A DNA stretch of 64,000 nucleotides from Ziziphus jujuba (GCF_031755915.1 NC_083387.1:17753001-17817000); one strand, 5' to 3'; positions 51,000 through 63,797 are shown, counted from the stretch's first letter. The notes: generated by a model not told the origin, from the sequence alone. A program made the numbers and translations.

Positions 51000-51725
51000 A
51001 ACGCTGTTGATCCTGTTGAGTCTAGACAACATCATCTTCATCACTGGGAGCTCTAAAATTTTGGCTCAACATTGTGTTTCATCTCTTGCCTCCCTTTTTT
51101 TCTCTAAAAAATCTCAGTGGACTGAACTTTTTTCTTGGTGTGTCCACTGTTCCTATGGCCTTTTTTTTTTTGGTTTTTAATCTCAAACAGAATATATTTT
51201 TGATTTGTTAGCTAAAACTAATATGCAACATGCCAATGTGATCTCTGGTCCGATTTTCACTAGTGAAAACCTCTACTTCTGCGTTATGGTGTTTCTTCGT
51301 GCAACACCCATTAATTGGTGCTTAAAAAAACGAAAGACAGTATCTCGATCCTCTACCGGAGCAAAATGTTAGGCTGTAGCCGCTATTACTACTATGCTTA
51401 CTTGGGTTCACAATTTTCTCTTTGAATTGCAACATCTCTCTTCTACTACAACTATTTATTGTGATAATGTTGATGCCATGCACTTACACTTCAATTCGAT
51501 GCTTCATTCCTATATGTAACACATTGCCATTGATTTCCATTTTATTTGCAAGCCAGTGGCCAACAAACAATTGACAGTGACCCATGTTTATACTTTTGAT
51601 CAGTTTGCTGATTCTTTAACTAAGTCGCTGTCTCCAAACTCCTATAAACAATTTCAGCTTCATAGATCAATCTTGCAGGGCATAATGAATTCTAATCTCT
51701 TATACATTCTTGTATATCTTTTTCC
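51000..51725 (+). mobile_element. Ty1/Copia fragment: end of RT plus RNase H, decayed
   Basis: Reading across frames, the Copia order is clear. DNIIFITGSSKIL (RT, from 51025) is followed by YIFDLLAKTNMQHANVISGP (near 51190), INWCLKKRKTVSRSSTGAK (RNase H entry), IYCDNVDAMHL, IAIDFHFICKPVANKQLTV, and FDQFADSLTKSLSP (near 51600). Stops and frameshifts make it non-functional. The gag, protease and integrase parts are absent. The following 70 bases (near 51720-51790, tatatattgtatacaataaa) look like the end of a Copia LTR. Confidence 0.88.
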
Positions 51726-51829
51726 TTATTAGTAAAACACCAAGATAGTATATATATTGTATACAATAAATTAATAATACAATACTCATTTTATTTGCAT
51801 TTATAATATTACATATCAAATACTAGCCA

Positions 51830-52289
51830 AGGTTTTAAAATCAAAATTTTCATTGAAACTTCGATTTTTTTAAGGTGTCAAAAGAAAATTTAGGTTTTAA
51901 ATGGAAACAAGTAAAATTTCTTTAATATTTATTAAAATATCAGAAATTTTATCAAAATTTTCATAAATTTTTTTCCCAAAATATCCATATCAAATATTTA
52001 ATAATTTGATTAAAGAATTCCTAAATTTTTTTTATCGAAATTTCAAAAATTTTCATGTCAATTTCTATGGAAATTTTAGAAATATTAATGAAAATTTTAA
52101 AATTTTTTTATAAAAAATTCATAAATATTATTGATATTCAGTAAATTTTTTTTTTTCACCAAATTAACTTTAATGATAATTTTTTTTTTAAAACCTTATA
52201 ATTGCCTTTCAAATATTTAGGAAGATAAGTAAAATAGAGTAAATTAAATTAAATAACCTTGCTAGATACTCTTCATTGATAAAGTATTG

Positions 52290-52326
<37 letters not shown>

Positions 52327-52960
52327 AGTATTCATTTTGTATAGAATGGATTCATTATAATCCGACAATTACAAATTAATAGTTGAATATATAAAAATGA
52401 AAAATAATACTATAAAATAATAATATGAAAATATAATATAATGTAAAATTGATTTTGCTAGTATTTAAATTGATAACATTAAGTAAATAAAAATAAAAAA
52501 ATATGATAAATTATATTACACTGAATAGTAAGAACAAGTACATTTAATGCAAGATTTATATGGTCAGCATATTAACAACTACGTGAAAAATTATTAAGGA
52601 AATACATTTTAATAATTACTTTTTATATTTTATATCTCAAGATAAGAATAAGGAGGAAATCAACAATTTTCAATTACTTAAGAGTTCTATATAGTATTGA
52701 TATAACATTTATAAAATATAATGTAATTGTAATAATTATTTTACCTTAATTAATAAACAAATTTTTTATCAAATATGTACTTTTTTGTATATTTTTATTA
52801 ATAATAGTTTATTTATAAGCATTATTGTTCACTATAAATCAATTGATTAACAAAAATATAATATATATATATATATATATTTAATATTTTAGCAATTTTT
52901 ATAGTTAATTTGATAATTGATTGATTAAATAAGTTAATAAAAAATTTAACAAAAATTTTA
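51830..52960. repeat. Diverged dispersed repeat, copy 2
   Basis: This AT-rich block is related to 47330-48740 in the same orientation. Shared strings include aaggttttaaaat/aaggtttaaaat, aatggaaacaagt, the catattaacaa region and the following gaataagga/atgaaaataaag segment. It also contains a (TA)n run (about 52293-52323). No ORF is visible. Confidence 0.45.
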
Positions 52961-55900
52961 ATTTTTTAAAATAAATTTCTACCAATTTTGTGAGTTACTA
53001 TCGATATTCAATACTTTTTGATATTTTTTTAAAATTTTCATATTTAAAACCTTGAATATCTCCATTGATATCAAAATTTTAACATTAATACTAACCAATC
53101 AATTTTTTTCAAATTTAGAAAAAAAATAATTTGGGAAAACTTGAGTGAAAGCTCAAAAGGATATATTATACTTCTTTCAAAATCATATAACTAAGAGATC
53201 TCATTCTATTAGCCATTTTTTTTATAAAGAATTTTAAAAACATGAAAATGATTAAAATAAAAGGGATCCGTATTTCCAGTTTATTTTCTTATTTTTTCTT
53301 ATTTGATTTTTAGTACATTATTAAACTAAAATATAAATAACAAGTATATTAAAAAAGATTAGTATCCATAAACGTTTATTAATGTAACATAATTTTACTA
53401 ACTTATAAATAATTTAATGTCAAAATATAATAAATATTAAAATACGTAATTTATAGATAATTTGTAAAAAATACAAGAAGTGAAATAAAAATGAGATTTT
53501 GAATTTGCTAAAATTGGAAATAAATCAAATAACAATTTGTAAGCATTTTTAATAATATAACAACATAAATATGCATATTTTAATATATGAATTAAATGTA
53601 TTTCAGGGGCCTATGTTTTTAGAACTCTGCATTTTAGCCCGCTAATTTAGAAATAATGCATTTTGACATCCGTGAGCTACATGAGGAACTGTTTTTTTTT
53701 ATTTTTTTATTTTTTTATTTTTATTTTTTTCATTTAATCTCCATTAATTAAAAGCCAACTTTAATCAATTTGCATGACATTGAAAATTAAAATTTAATGT
53801 GATGAGTTTCAAAATGGAAAACCAAAAATGCAAACTTTTTATTAACATGTATTAAAATGCAATTAATCTTGTCTTATAATAATGCAACCAAGTTTTCTTT
53901 TTCTTTTTTTCTAAGGAAAAAAAAACATTGGAAGGTATAGGGAATTTAAAATTATAGTATATAACAATGAAATCTAATGTACAAATTTAATAAAAAAAAA
54001 AAGAAATGAAATGTAATATAAAAATCAATTGAAGGATAAAAATGATTGGTTGATTAAAATAATTCACACTACTTTCCATTGAAAATTGGTTTAACATTTG
54101 TTGAACTTTAACGTACCTTGTAAGGTTTTAGTATTTGTTATTCTGTCCATTAGCCTTCCCACCCTCCCCGCTCAAAGGAATCGTAAAACAAAGTAGGCTT
54201 TTTCTCCTCTGTTTTATTTTTATTTTTATTATTTTTTTTTTTTGGGCTCAGCTCAGGTGGGTTTTTTTTTTTTTTTTTTTGGGCTCAGCTCAGATGGGTT
54301 TCGGCTTTTCTTATTCACAAACAAGTAACCCTTTCAATGTCATGTGAAAATAATCCTCACTTTTAACAAAGAAGAGAATAGAGTGGTTATAAAACTACGT
54401 GATTTCAACCAATTTAAAAATGCGTATTCATCAAGATAAAACCAAAAGTATAATATAGAATTAAATATACGTGGACTTTGGATTTCATCAGCTCAATTAA
54501 AGTCCAATTAGAATAAAACCCTAGAACACTTATGACAAAGCTATAAATTGAGATTAGAATAAAACCCAAGAACACTTATGAAGAAGCAATCAATTAAGTC
54601 TTGACCACCATATATAATTAAAAAAAAAAAAAAGAGAAGGTACTATAGATACCAAAATATTAATTTTTTTTTTCAAATGACATACTAATATATTATTACA
54701 TAATCCATATAATTAAAATATGAATATATAAATTTTTAAATAGATAAATAAATAAATTAAAAAATATATACACTAGTGAAGAGAATCAACTAATAAACTG
54801 GATGTACCAATTTCTGCATTTGATATGGAAAATGGAGAACTAATGTGAATTTCATTCCCCGTTAATCATAAATAATCACTGAGAAGTATAATGTCCAAAT
54901 AAAGCCCAATAACATTTAGAAAGCTATAAATAAATGGCTAAAAATGGCTATGGATATCTTTTGTTTTGACCTTTTTTTCCCCACAAATACATTTTTATTT
55001 TAAAAGAATTTAATTATAATCCCTTTATGTTTCATTTTAGAATTTAGGAATGTGAAATAAAAAGAAAACTTGGAATGTTATAGTGAAATTTTCCAAAATA
55101 AAAAATACATTTATAAAACAATTGAAAATAATTGGGACCAAAGAGATATTTACTCTGAATAAAATGTTGGCCTCAAGGACAAACTAGTGGCACAACTATT
55201 ATTTTTTTTAAATAATAATTTAAAATTTAATTAAAAAAATAGTATTATCATAAATTCATGTTTCTATCTAAATTAGACTTTGCATTCTCTTAAATGGATC
55301 TATACTGACTGACTTAAAAACAATGTCAAGTAACTGAAAGATGGGTCAAGTTGTGAATTTCTACATCAACAATATCTTTAGAACATGATTCAAGTTATGG
55401 AATAGATATTTTGGTATAGAATTGTAAATTAATTTTAATATATACTTTATTTTTATCAGTCAATATACAGATTTTGAGTGTAATAATTTTAGAAAAAAAA
55501 GAAAAAGTTTAATATAAATATATGAATAATGCATTAAGCATCTAATTTGTGTATCAAATTGTGAAATTATATATACATATATATATATTAATGGTTGACA
55601 AATTAATATAACTTAAATTCATGAAAAATGAACTAATAAAATAAATACGATATTATTATTATTATTATTATTTTGGTTGGAGATAATACAATATCATTTT
55701 CCATTCAACATTCTTTTTTATGACATTCAATATTTGATAACTCTAAGCAGAATTTATACTTGTTATCCATTAGATTGCATGTAGGCTCTAAGCAGAATTT
55801 ATACTTGTTATCCATTAGATTGCATGTAGGTATATACCTTGCTACAATTTTATCCATTTCGAATCATTAAAAGATTATTCATGGTCATGGGAATTTTTTT

Positions 55901-57600
55901 GGGGTCAAAATGGTCATGAGAATTGAAAAAACCAATAATAATTGTACAAATAAAATAAAATAAAATAATAATAATAATAATAATAAGCGTGTCTCCAAAA
56001 AAGAAAAACCAATTAAGCATGAAATAAGTGCTTTCTTTTCCCCGCATAAAGCACTTCAAACAAGCTCATAAGGATAACTTAGAGATGTTAGTTTTGGAAT
56101 TAAAAAAAAAAAAAGAAAAAATATATAAACAACAGTTGTATGAGTAATATAGTGCAACAAATAATTTATAATTGAATATCAATTACTAAACAATGTATAA
56201 AATCTACAAACTTTTATTTTGATATTGTGCATATGATTATAAGTGACTTATACTTACATGAGATAACTAAAAGTGGTATGGATTATAGATGACTTTGTTA
56301 AACATTCATGTACAAGCTTTTTCTTTTCTTTTTTAACAATGATTCCAAGTTTGAATTTTTAACTCTTAATAATAATAATAAAAAAGTGCAGATTATAACA
56401 TTTTAAAAAACATTTCAAGAATTAAACAATTGAAGATTATATATATACTTACTAGAAAAATTTCATTTAAATCTTTTCAATTATGTTTTGATTACAGTTA
56501 TATTCATACTTATGAAAAATCAAAATTTATCTGTCAATTTTTTAAAGTAATTTTTAAAACTAAAAATTATTAATATGATTATGATAAAACCGAAAATATT
56601 TGTTTAAAATTTACTCTATATTTACCATATTGAACATCTTTTTTTATTTTTTTTACATTATACTATAGTGAACAAGTTTTTCTCATTCTTTGAAGGGCGT
56701 TTGGTGTGTTCCCTTTTGAATTGAATATGTTTTGGTAATTTAGTCTTGAACTTCTAATTTAAGCACGTAAATCATTAAATTCAAATTTCTCTTGCATAAA
56801 TGATCATGATCGTTAAACTGAATTTTGTTTAGAAAATTGATTTTAAATTTATCATGTTTTGACATTTTAAAGATAAAATTTCAGAGAAAGTTCAACTTGA
56901 AAGATCAAAATGTCATTTTTTTTTTCAAATATTAAAATACCAAAACATTTTTAATTAAAAGGCAAACACGCTAATTATCTTTAGAATAATGATTTTAAAT
57001 TTAAATATTTATAGGTCAATAAAAATAATGATAAAAACTGTACTGATTAAAGCATTTAAAAAAAAATCTCAAGAATTAAATTACAAAACATTATACTAGA
57101 ATGATTTAACCAAGAAAAGGAAATAACATTATTATTAGAATGATTTTAAAAAAGTTAACGCTTAAGGATTTCATAATTTCATCAAAAAATTGCTCCTCAA
57201 AATCAACACTTAAAACATGTGTGGTCCACATAGGACATTCCACGTAGCTTCTGAAATATTGCAAAAAACAATTTTATATATATATATATATATAATAAAT
57301 AAATAAAAAAGCAAAATGGTGATTGGCAATACCAGTTGAATACGTGGAATGGTGAACCGCGTTTTGGAATTGGACCCGTTGAATAGGGGGCAGGAGGAAA
57401 ATTATTTTTCAAATTATTATTATTTTTTTAAAGCCAAAAAAAGAGACACTAAAGGAAAAAAAGGGGACCTCATTCAGACTTACCCTGTTATCTTTCTGCC
57501 TTTAATATTTAACCGTTTCAGCGACCAATATTAAATCTAAAATTATTTTATGTGTTTATTTAATTTCTTTCTATAATTTTATGATCATCGTGAAAAAGCA
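52961..57600. other. AT-rich intergenic DNA
   Basis: No gene is seen. At about 54236-54300 two copies of a T-run followed by gggctcagctca lie in tandem. There are (ATT)n near 55650-55672, (TAA)n near 55966-55985 and (AT)n near 57274-57295. ORFs are low-complexity. Confidence 0.6.
55741..55830. repeat. Perfect 45-bp tandem duplication
   Basis: Two adjacent identical 45-base units (55741-55785 and 55786-55830) begin ctctaagcag and end gtagg. The lack of any difference points to a very recent event. Confidence 0.95.
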
Positions 57601-57601
57601 A

Positions 57602-57674
57602 GTCAAGCACCATTCGAAAGTCTATGCTCTCTCAGTCGTCGCTAAGCTTGACAAAATGGCCGGCCTTGTTTGAC
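57602..57674 (+). promoter_or_regulatory. W-box cluster upstream of the BIR1-like gene
   Basis: Three W-box cores lie within 73 bases: GTCAA (reverse TTGAC) at 57602-57606, TTGAC at 57648-57652 and TTGACC at 57669-57674. WRKY factors bind such sites. Immune-regulated receptor-like kinases commonly carry them, which suits a BIR1-type gene. Confidence 0.45.
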
Positions 57675-57739
57675 CCGACAAGCCTCTATCCTCCGCTTTT
57701 CTATTAGAACCCAACCTAGCTTCTACACCAAAGGGGTCA

Positions 57740-58367
57740 TTGTTCACATACATCTCCAATTTCCTTGTTGTTCTTGCTTCAGGTTTTGCGATTCAAATTG
57801 AGGGTTTGTATACATAAACTTGGGAACTTAGAACATGGACTTGCTTTTTTCTATGAGCTTTGTGTGTGTTTGATGACGTTGGGGAACATGGAGTTTCGTC
57901 TCTGATTCAAGAGGCCGTTCGTGGGGTTATCCGTTATTTTGTGGATTTATCAGGTGGGTCTTTGAATTCTTTCACAAAGCTTTCATCTTTGGTTGGGTTT
58001 TGTGAATTTATATGCTTTATGTTCGTCAATACTTAGAGTCAACTCAATTGGGTCAGCTAAGGTTTTTGGAATTTTTTTTGTATGTTCATAGTGTATGAAC
58101 TTTGCAGCTTTTTTACTTAGTTATTGATTTATTGTGTCTGTTGAACTGAATTTATTGTCCAAGTTTATGCCTTCGAATTTCTCTGAGGTTTCAATATTGT
58201 TAACTTAATTGGTTTTTCTTTCTTCTTTCTTTTTTATTTTTTTTTTTCAGATTTAAGTGTTAAACAAAAATTTCGGTCTTGGAAATTCGGTTTCTTAAGC
58301 TCTGGTATGCATTAAGAAGCAAATTAAGCAGTAGTTCTCGTGGATTTTAGGGGCTATCTTAATAACC
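57740..58367 (+). other. Probable 5' UTR of the BIR1-like gene with an intron
   Basis: A leader of moderate GC ends at a donor (cag followed by gtgggt) at 57954. A T-rich stretch ends with the acceptor tttttttcag at 58250. This gives a 297-base intron, then about 117 bases of leader before the ATG. The exact transcription start is not visible. Confidence 0.5.
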
Positions 58368-60374
58368 ATGTTGCTGGGTAGCCGAGTTTTGGACATTTTA
58401 ACTGTCAGTCTTCTCTGGGTTTTGCTTAGTTCTAGTATCAGCTCTGGTGTTGAGACTGATATTAATTGCTTGAAAAATATAAAAGCATCACTGGAAGATC
58501 CTTTTGGTTACTTAAACTCTTCGTGGAATTTTAACAACAACACCGAAGGATTCATTTGTAAATTCACTGGGATCGAGTGCTGGCACCCTGATGAATCCAA
58601 AGTTTTAAACATTCGTCTTCCAGATATGGGACTCAAAGGACCCTTTCCTCAGGCCCTTGCAAATTGCACGAGTTTAACAGGCTTAGACCTTTCAAACAAC
58701 AAGCTCTATGGATCTATTCCAGAAAATATCTCTAAAATTATTCAGTATGTAACATCTCTTGATCTCTCATCTAACAATTTCACGGGGTCTATCCCAGTGG
58801 GTCTTTCAAACTTAAGTTATTTGAATGACCTTATCCTTGACCACAACCGGTTGTCTGGTTCGATTCCTCTAGAACTTGCCCTGCTTCCCAGGTTAAAAAA
58901 ATTTAGTGTAGCCAACAATCTTCTGGTTGGACCTGTCCCAAACTTTGGCAATAAGGAGAACAATAAAGCTGAAAACTATGCAAATAATCCTGGACTCTGT
59001 GGTGGTTCTTTGGAACCTTGCAATGTGCCTCCGAAGAAGTCTCACACTGTAATTATTGTGGGAGCAGTTGTTGCTGGTGTGACTGCTTCAGCATTAGGTG
59101 TTGGCGTTGGTTTGTTCTTCTTACTTCGTAGAGCGGCTGTGAGGAAGAAAGAAGAGGATCCTGAAGGGAACAAATGGGCAAAGAGTTTGAAGGGAACGAA
59201 AGGCATCAAGGCAAGCTAATTTAATCCATCCTTTCTTTAAATGCAATTACAATTTTTATATGATGGAGTGTGAAGTAAATTACTTTATTTCAATTTATTG
59301 ACATTTGACTAATAAAAAAAAGAGTTTGATTTGATTTGTACTCTATTGCAATATAATGAAGCTGTTTTGCTTCAGGTTTCAATGTTTGAGAAGTCAGTTT
59401 CAAAAATGAGATTGAGTGATCTTATGAAGGCTACCAACAATTTTTGCAAAGACAATATCATTGGATCTGGAAGAACTGGAACGATGTATAAGGCAGTGCT
59501 GGATGATGGCACTTCACTAATGGTCAAGAGGTTGCAGGAATCTCAACACTCTGAGAAAGAGTTTCTAGCTGAGATGGCCACGCTAGGAAATGTAAAACAC
59601 CGTAACTTGGTTCCCCTTTTAGGGTTTTGCTTGGCAAAAAAGGAGAGGCTTGTGGTCTATAGGCACATGGCTAATGGTACCCTTCATGATCGTTTACATC
59701 TCGTGGATGAGGGTGGTAAGGCTATGGACTGGCCAACTAGGCTTAAAATTGGGATAGGTGCAGCTAGAGGATTAGCATTTCTCCACCATAACTGCAATCC
59801 TCGAATCATCCACCGGAACATAAGTTCTAAATGTATCTTGCTGGATGTGGATTTTGAGCCCAAAATATCTGGTTTTGGCCTTGCTAGGCTTATGAACCCA
59901 ATTGACACACATTTGAGTACTTTTGTGAATGGGGAATTTGGGGATCTGGGTTATGTTGCTCCAGAATATTCGCGGACTCTGGTAGCCACTCCAAAAGGGG
60001 ATATATACAGTTTTGGAACTGTGCTTCTTGAGTTAGTGACTGGTGAAAGACCCACTAATGTTGTTAAAGCACCTGAAAGCTTCAAGGGAAATTTGGTGGA
60101 ATGGATTACGATGCTGTCAGGAAACTCTCAACTCCATGATGCAATTGACAAATCTTTGGTTGGGAAGGGTGTGGATGGAGAGCTTTTCCAGTTTCTTAAG
60201 GTGGCATGCAACTGTGTATCACAAACTGCCAAGGAGAGACCCACCATGTTTGAAGTATACCAGCTTCTAAGAGCTATAGGGGAGCAATATCATTTCACAG
60301 CCGAGGATGAGATATTAATGCCTACAGATACCAATGATGTTGATTGTATAGAGGAACTTATTGTTGCTCGTTAA
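58368..60374 (+). CDS. BIR1: LRR receptor-like (pseudo)kinase, BIR1 type
   Basis: BIR proteins bind the co-receptor BAK1 at the plasma membrane and restrain cell death and immune signalling. Two exons, 58368-59210 and 59376-60374, encode 613 residues, close to Arabidopsis BIR1. In order they give a signal peptide (about 1-26), an LRR N-terminal cap ([16 protein letters not shown]), four to five LRRs ([32 protein letters not shown] and others), a membrane segment (about 228-253), the juxtamembrane run [14 protein letters not shown], and a kinase domain. The Gly loop GSGRTG and Lys332 are present. The HRD motif is HRN (427-429) and DFG is GFG (447-449), so catalysis is doubtful. The intron is GC-AG. 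The end IEELIVAR is typical of the family. The match and the FRL/ZIP4 neighbourhood support the name. Confidence 0.9.
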
Positions 60375-60730
60375 GTAAACGAGAAAAATTATAAAGGTAT
60401 GTAAGAGATGTAGTAGTGAGTGTTACAATTACCCATTTGTAATTATCTGTTGTTGTATTGTATTAAAAGCAAAACATACATATGTTTTTGAATCTTTAGT
60501 TACTGGTTTAGCCTTTGTTTTAACATTTGACGTACAATGTCAAATATGAATTTATGAAGCTATGTAATTTTAAGCTAGCCACCTATTAGCCATTCAACAT
60601 GATTTGATCTTTCTATATTGCATACTTTTGAATTAAATGTACAAGGTTCTTTCACGTATTAAGGTAACGCACGTTTCCTTAAATAGATATTATGTTTTCT
60701 TTGGTGTTGCCTTTAACAAGCATACCATAA

Positions 60731-60844
60731 GATAATTTGAATGCACGTGTGCATAAGCATTTGATGGTATTACTGTTTATCATTGTCATTTCTCCTTCTA
60801 AAAAATGGTATGATTCAAAACTCTGTGTGTGCGCATGCGCGCGC

Positions 60845-60889
<45 letters not shown>

Positions 60890-61120
60890 TATATACTCTT
60901 AGATAGTTAACATGTGTACATAAGCATTTACTGGTCTTACTGTTCGTCATTGTCATTTCTCCTTCTAAATAATGGTACGATTCAGGAGGGGGGGGGGGGG
61001 GGGGGGGGAGAGTGAGTAAATACTCTTTAGATAGTTTGGATGCATGTGTGCATAAGCATTTTCTGGTATTACCATTCATCATTGTAATTTCTTCTAAAAA
61101 ATGGTATAATTCTAAACTCT
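60731..61120. repeat. Three diverged repeat units separated by different microsatellites
   Basis: Units at about 60731-60820, 60900-60985 and 61030-61120 share gcataagcattt, ggtattac and tcattgtcatttct, then taaaaaatggta and gattca. After unit 1 comes (GT)n(GA)n (60845-60889). After unit 2 comes a run of 21 G (60988-61008). After unit 3 there is none. They lie about 360 bases downstream of the BIR1-like stop. Confidence 0.85.
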
Positions 61121-63570
61121 GTTCTTGTGTGTTAGATTTACGACAACCTTGGTTTCTTATTGTATAATTTCTTTGTATGGTATGCTATGAAGCAAGTATA
61201 TTGATATTTTCTAGTGAAATACAATGGGAAATGTATGAAAGATGAGTTGGTTTTTTGTCCAAGAAAGTGTCATCATTTATCAAAAAATTAAAGGATCAGA
61301 GCTAGAAAGCATTTTTGGTATAGCATAACTTATACAAGAATTCAGCATACTCCTGGAAAGCATGTGAACTAATCTGTAGAACTGGGAATCATTAGGGTAT
61401 AGTAGAAACTGATTTATGCCATCTGTTGGAACTTGGAGCTACTGTTCATGCAGAATCCTTTATGTCAGTATATGTGCATACATTTATACTATGACGTAAA
61501 ATGAAGTTAGTCCTTTAAGATATTGCATCTCAAATATCATGTGAAAATGCTTTAAGCATATTGTAGTGTATTTTGTTTAGTATTTATCATAGTTTGATAA
61601 TTCTCATCGCTTCTCTCTACATAAATGTGCACTTTGAATATTAAATTCCACACCTCTCAAAGGCCTGATATGTCAAAGCAATTAATATGTTTTTATCTGC
61701 TAGTCAATTGAAACCTAGCTTTTTCTTTTTTATCATATTTTATACTGTTTTGGAACTAATTCATTTATTATTCAAGCCGGTTCAAAGTAGAAAATGAATC
61801 CAACTATGGTGTAAATAATTAGTTCACCATAAAACAATTTGTTTCCTAAGCATGGACCGTCAGGCATGGTTATTCATATTCCAGATTTTATCTTTTCCAT
61901 TACTTGTATTCTACATGCCTGTACTTCAACTTATTTATATACTTCTTTTTGGACCTTTATGGTTCCCCTATAGTTGCTATGTTTGGATGTTCTTTTTGTT
62001 TCGCTGCAACTTTTGATTATGCATTGATTCTGCAGTTATCAATGGTATGTGGTGCAGTATTTAGTTTAGCTAAACTGATTTGTTTAAAAAGTGTTAGCAT
62101 CTTCACATGAAACCGCTTGATTTTTTTGTTTGATACAACATTTGAATTTCTCTTGAAATCTGTCATACGGTGCTGGACATGTCCTGAACTGATGTTTTGG
62201 ATCCCATTCCGGTTGAGTTTTGACATGGCCCTTTGTCATCTCATCATCCCCAGCCTCATTCAAGCTGGGAAAGCAGGTAGTCATAATATTCTAATGGAGC
62301 GTATGTCTAGGAGGCTAGGACCTTTGAGGTGCCATTGCTGTGTCTTTGACCTCAAGTTGGTTTTGCCAGAGGCGTGTCGCTTTGATGCATCTGCAAAGGT
62401 TATCTATATAAAAATAATAGTTATTTTTAATTTTTTTTTTCAAATAGCTATAAAAAAATAGTTATAAATTGTTGCAAAGGTGTTTGTAGAAAAGAAAATT
62501 ATTTATTGAAATTGATAAATTGATCTATAAATTGTTATTCATTGTTTTTGCTAAATATAGATTTTTATTTTTTACTATACCCATAAAGGCATCTATTTTA
62601 TTGAAAATGATAAAAAGAAAATATTTTATTTTCACCCTCTCAGATTTGGGGTAGATAAAAAATATTTTTCAGATTTCTAATAATATCATCTACGCTCTCA
62701 GTAGAGGAATATAAATTACCCCTATATTTTTAATTAAGTTAAACTACTTTTGAATTTTCTTTTATTTTTTTAACAATAATTAATTTAAAAACTTTAAAAT
62801 TTTGTTAATCTATATTTAATTAATTTTATTTAAACTAAGTGATAAATTAATTTGAAAAAAAAAATATGTGGTGATTTTAATGAGATAAATTTTTTTAATC
62901 AAATTATAATTTGTCATATTATTTTAGTAAATGTATTATAATTTGTCAAAAAGTTTCAACTAAATATATTATATATTTTTTAATATATTCAACTTAATAT
63001 ATTTATGAAATATATAATTTACTAAAGCTTGTGTAATTAAAATTATTTTATTTTATTATCATCTAAACTGGAAGCGGAAATAACAACGGATCAATAAAAG
63101 CATTTTATATTTTGTAACAGATAGGATATTCGTAAAAGATAAGCATAAAGTATATTAATATTTAAAGTTCATCTTTTTATATACAGAGGGAGGAGGAAAA
63201 TAACAAACCACAAACAAAGTAGAGAAACCAGCTTTTTTACAATATATATAATTACATTTTACACAAAACAAAAGTTCTTGCTATAAGAAAGCTAAAGCTG
63301 ACGTACATTAAATTATTCAATAATATAAAAATATCTTAATTATAATAAATAATAAAAAATTATATACACTAAATGAATTATAGGTAAAAAAAAAAAAAAA
63401 AAAAGAAGAAGCTAAATTGAACTGAAAAAATTTGATCTATTTAATCTTCGGATTTTCATCCAGACAATAACCATTGGATATAAGGTTTAAAAAATTACAA
63501 AAAGTGCTATCTAATTTTTATTGGCTAAAATTTTTTCTCCCTTCCTCAAAACGCATCGTTTCATTAATGG
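61121..63570. other. Intergenic DNA between BIR1-like and MAA3-like genes
   Basis: No gene is recognised. About 62140-62400 has a more balanced composition than the rest and an ORF on +, but no known domain and no clear exon structure. It could be part of a non-coding transcript. From 62400 onward the DNA is AT-rich. Confidence 0.5.
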
Positions 63571-63574
63571 ACAT

Positions 63575-63585
63575 TTAGGGTTAGG
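63575..63585 (+). promoter_or_regulatory. Telo-box-like motif upstream of the MAA3-like gene
   Basis: The string ttagggttagg resembles the reverse complement of the plant telo-box (AAACCCTAA), frequent near the transcription start of housekeeping genes. It sits about 70 bases before a probable leader splice donor. Confidence 0.3.
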
Positions 63586-63797
63586 CTTCTTCTTCGTCCT
63601 GGTGCACGGCTAGTTGCTCCAAGCCGACGTTCGTCGGAGAAACAAAGGTCAGTTCAATTAGCTTGTTTGTTTGTGGGATCATACAAATTCAATAAGTTTG
63701 GAGTTAGAAAGGAATCAGCTATCCTTTTACTGGTTTGCTCTTGTTTTCGTGTTCTTAATTTTCTTTTACGGGAATGAAATTGCTTTGGTAATGGTAA

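Noticed and set aside
47330..52960. A complete LTR retrotransposon bounded by the two AT-rich blocks
   Set aside because: No primer-binding site, gag, protease or integrase is visible between them, and a separate LTR-like tail follows the Copia fragment.
62017..62461. ORFs on both strands in a region of balanced composition
   Set aside because: No known domain. The + ORF lacks a good start and ends in low-complexity DNA. It is kept only as unexplained sequence.
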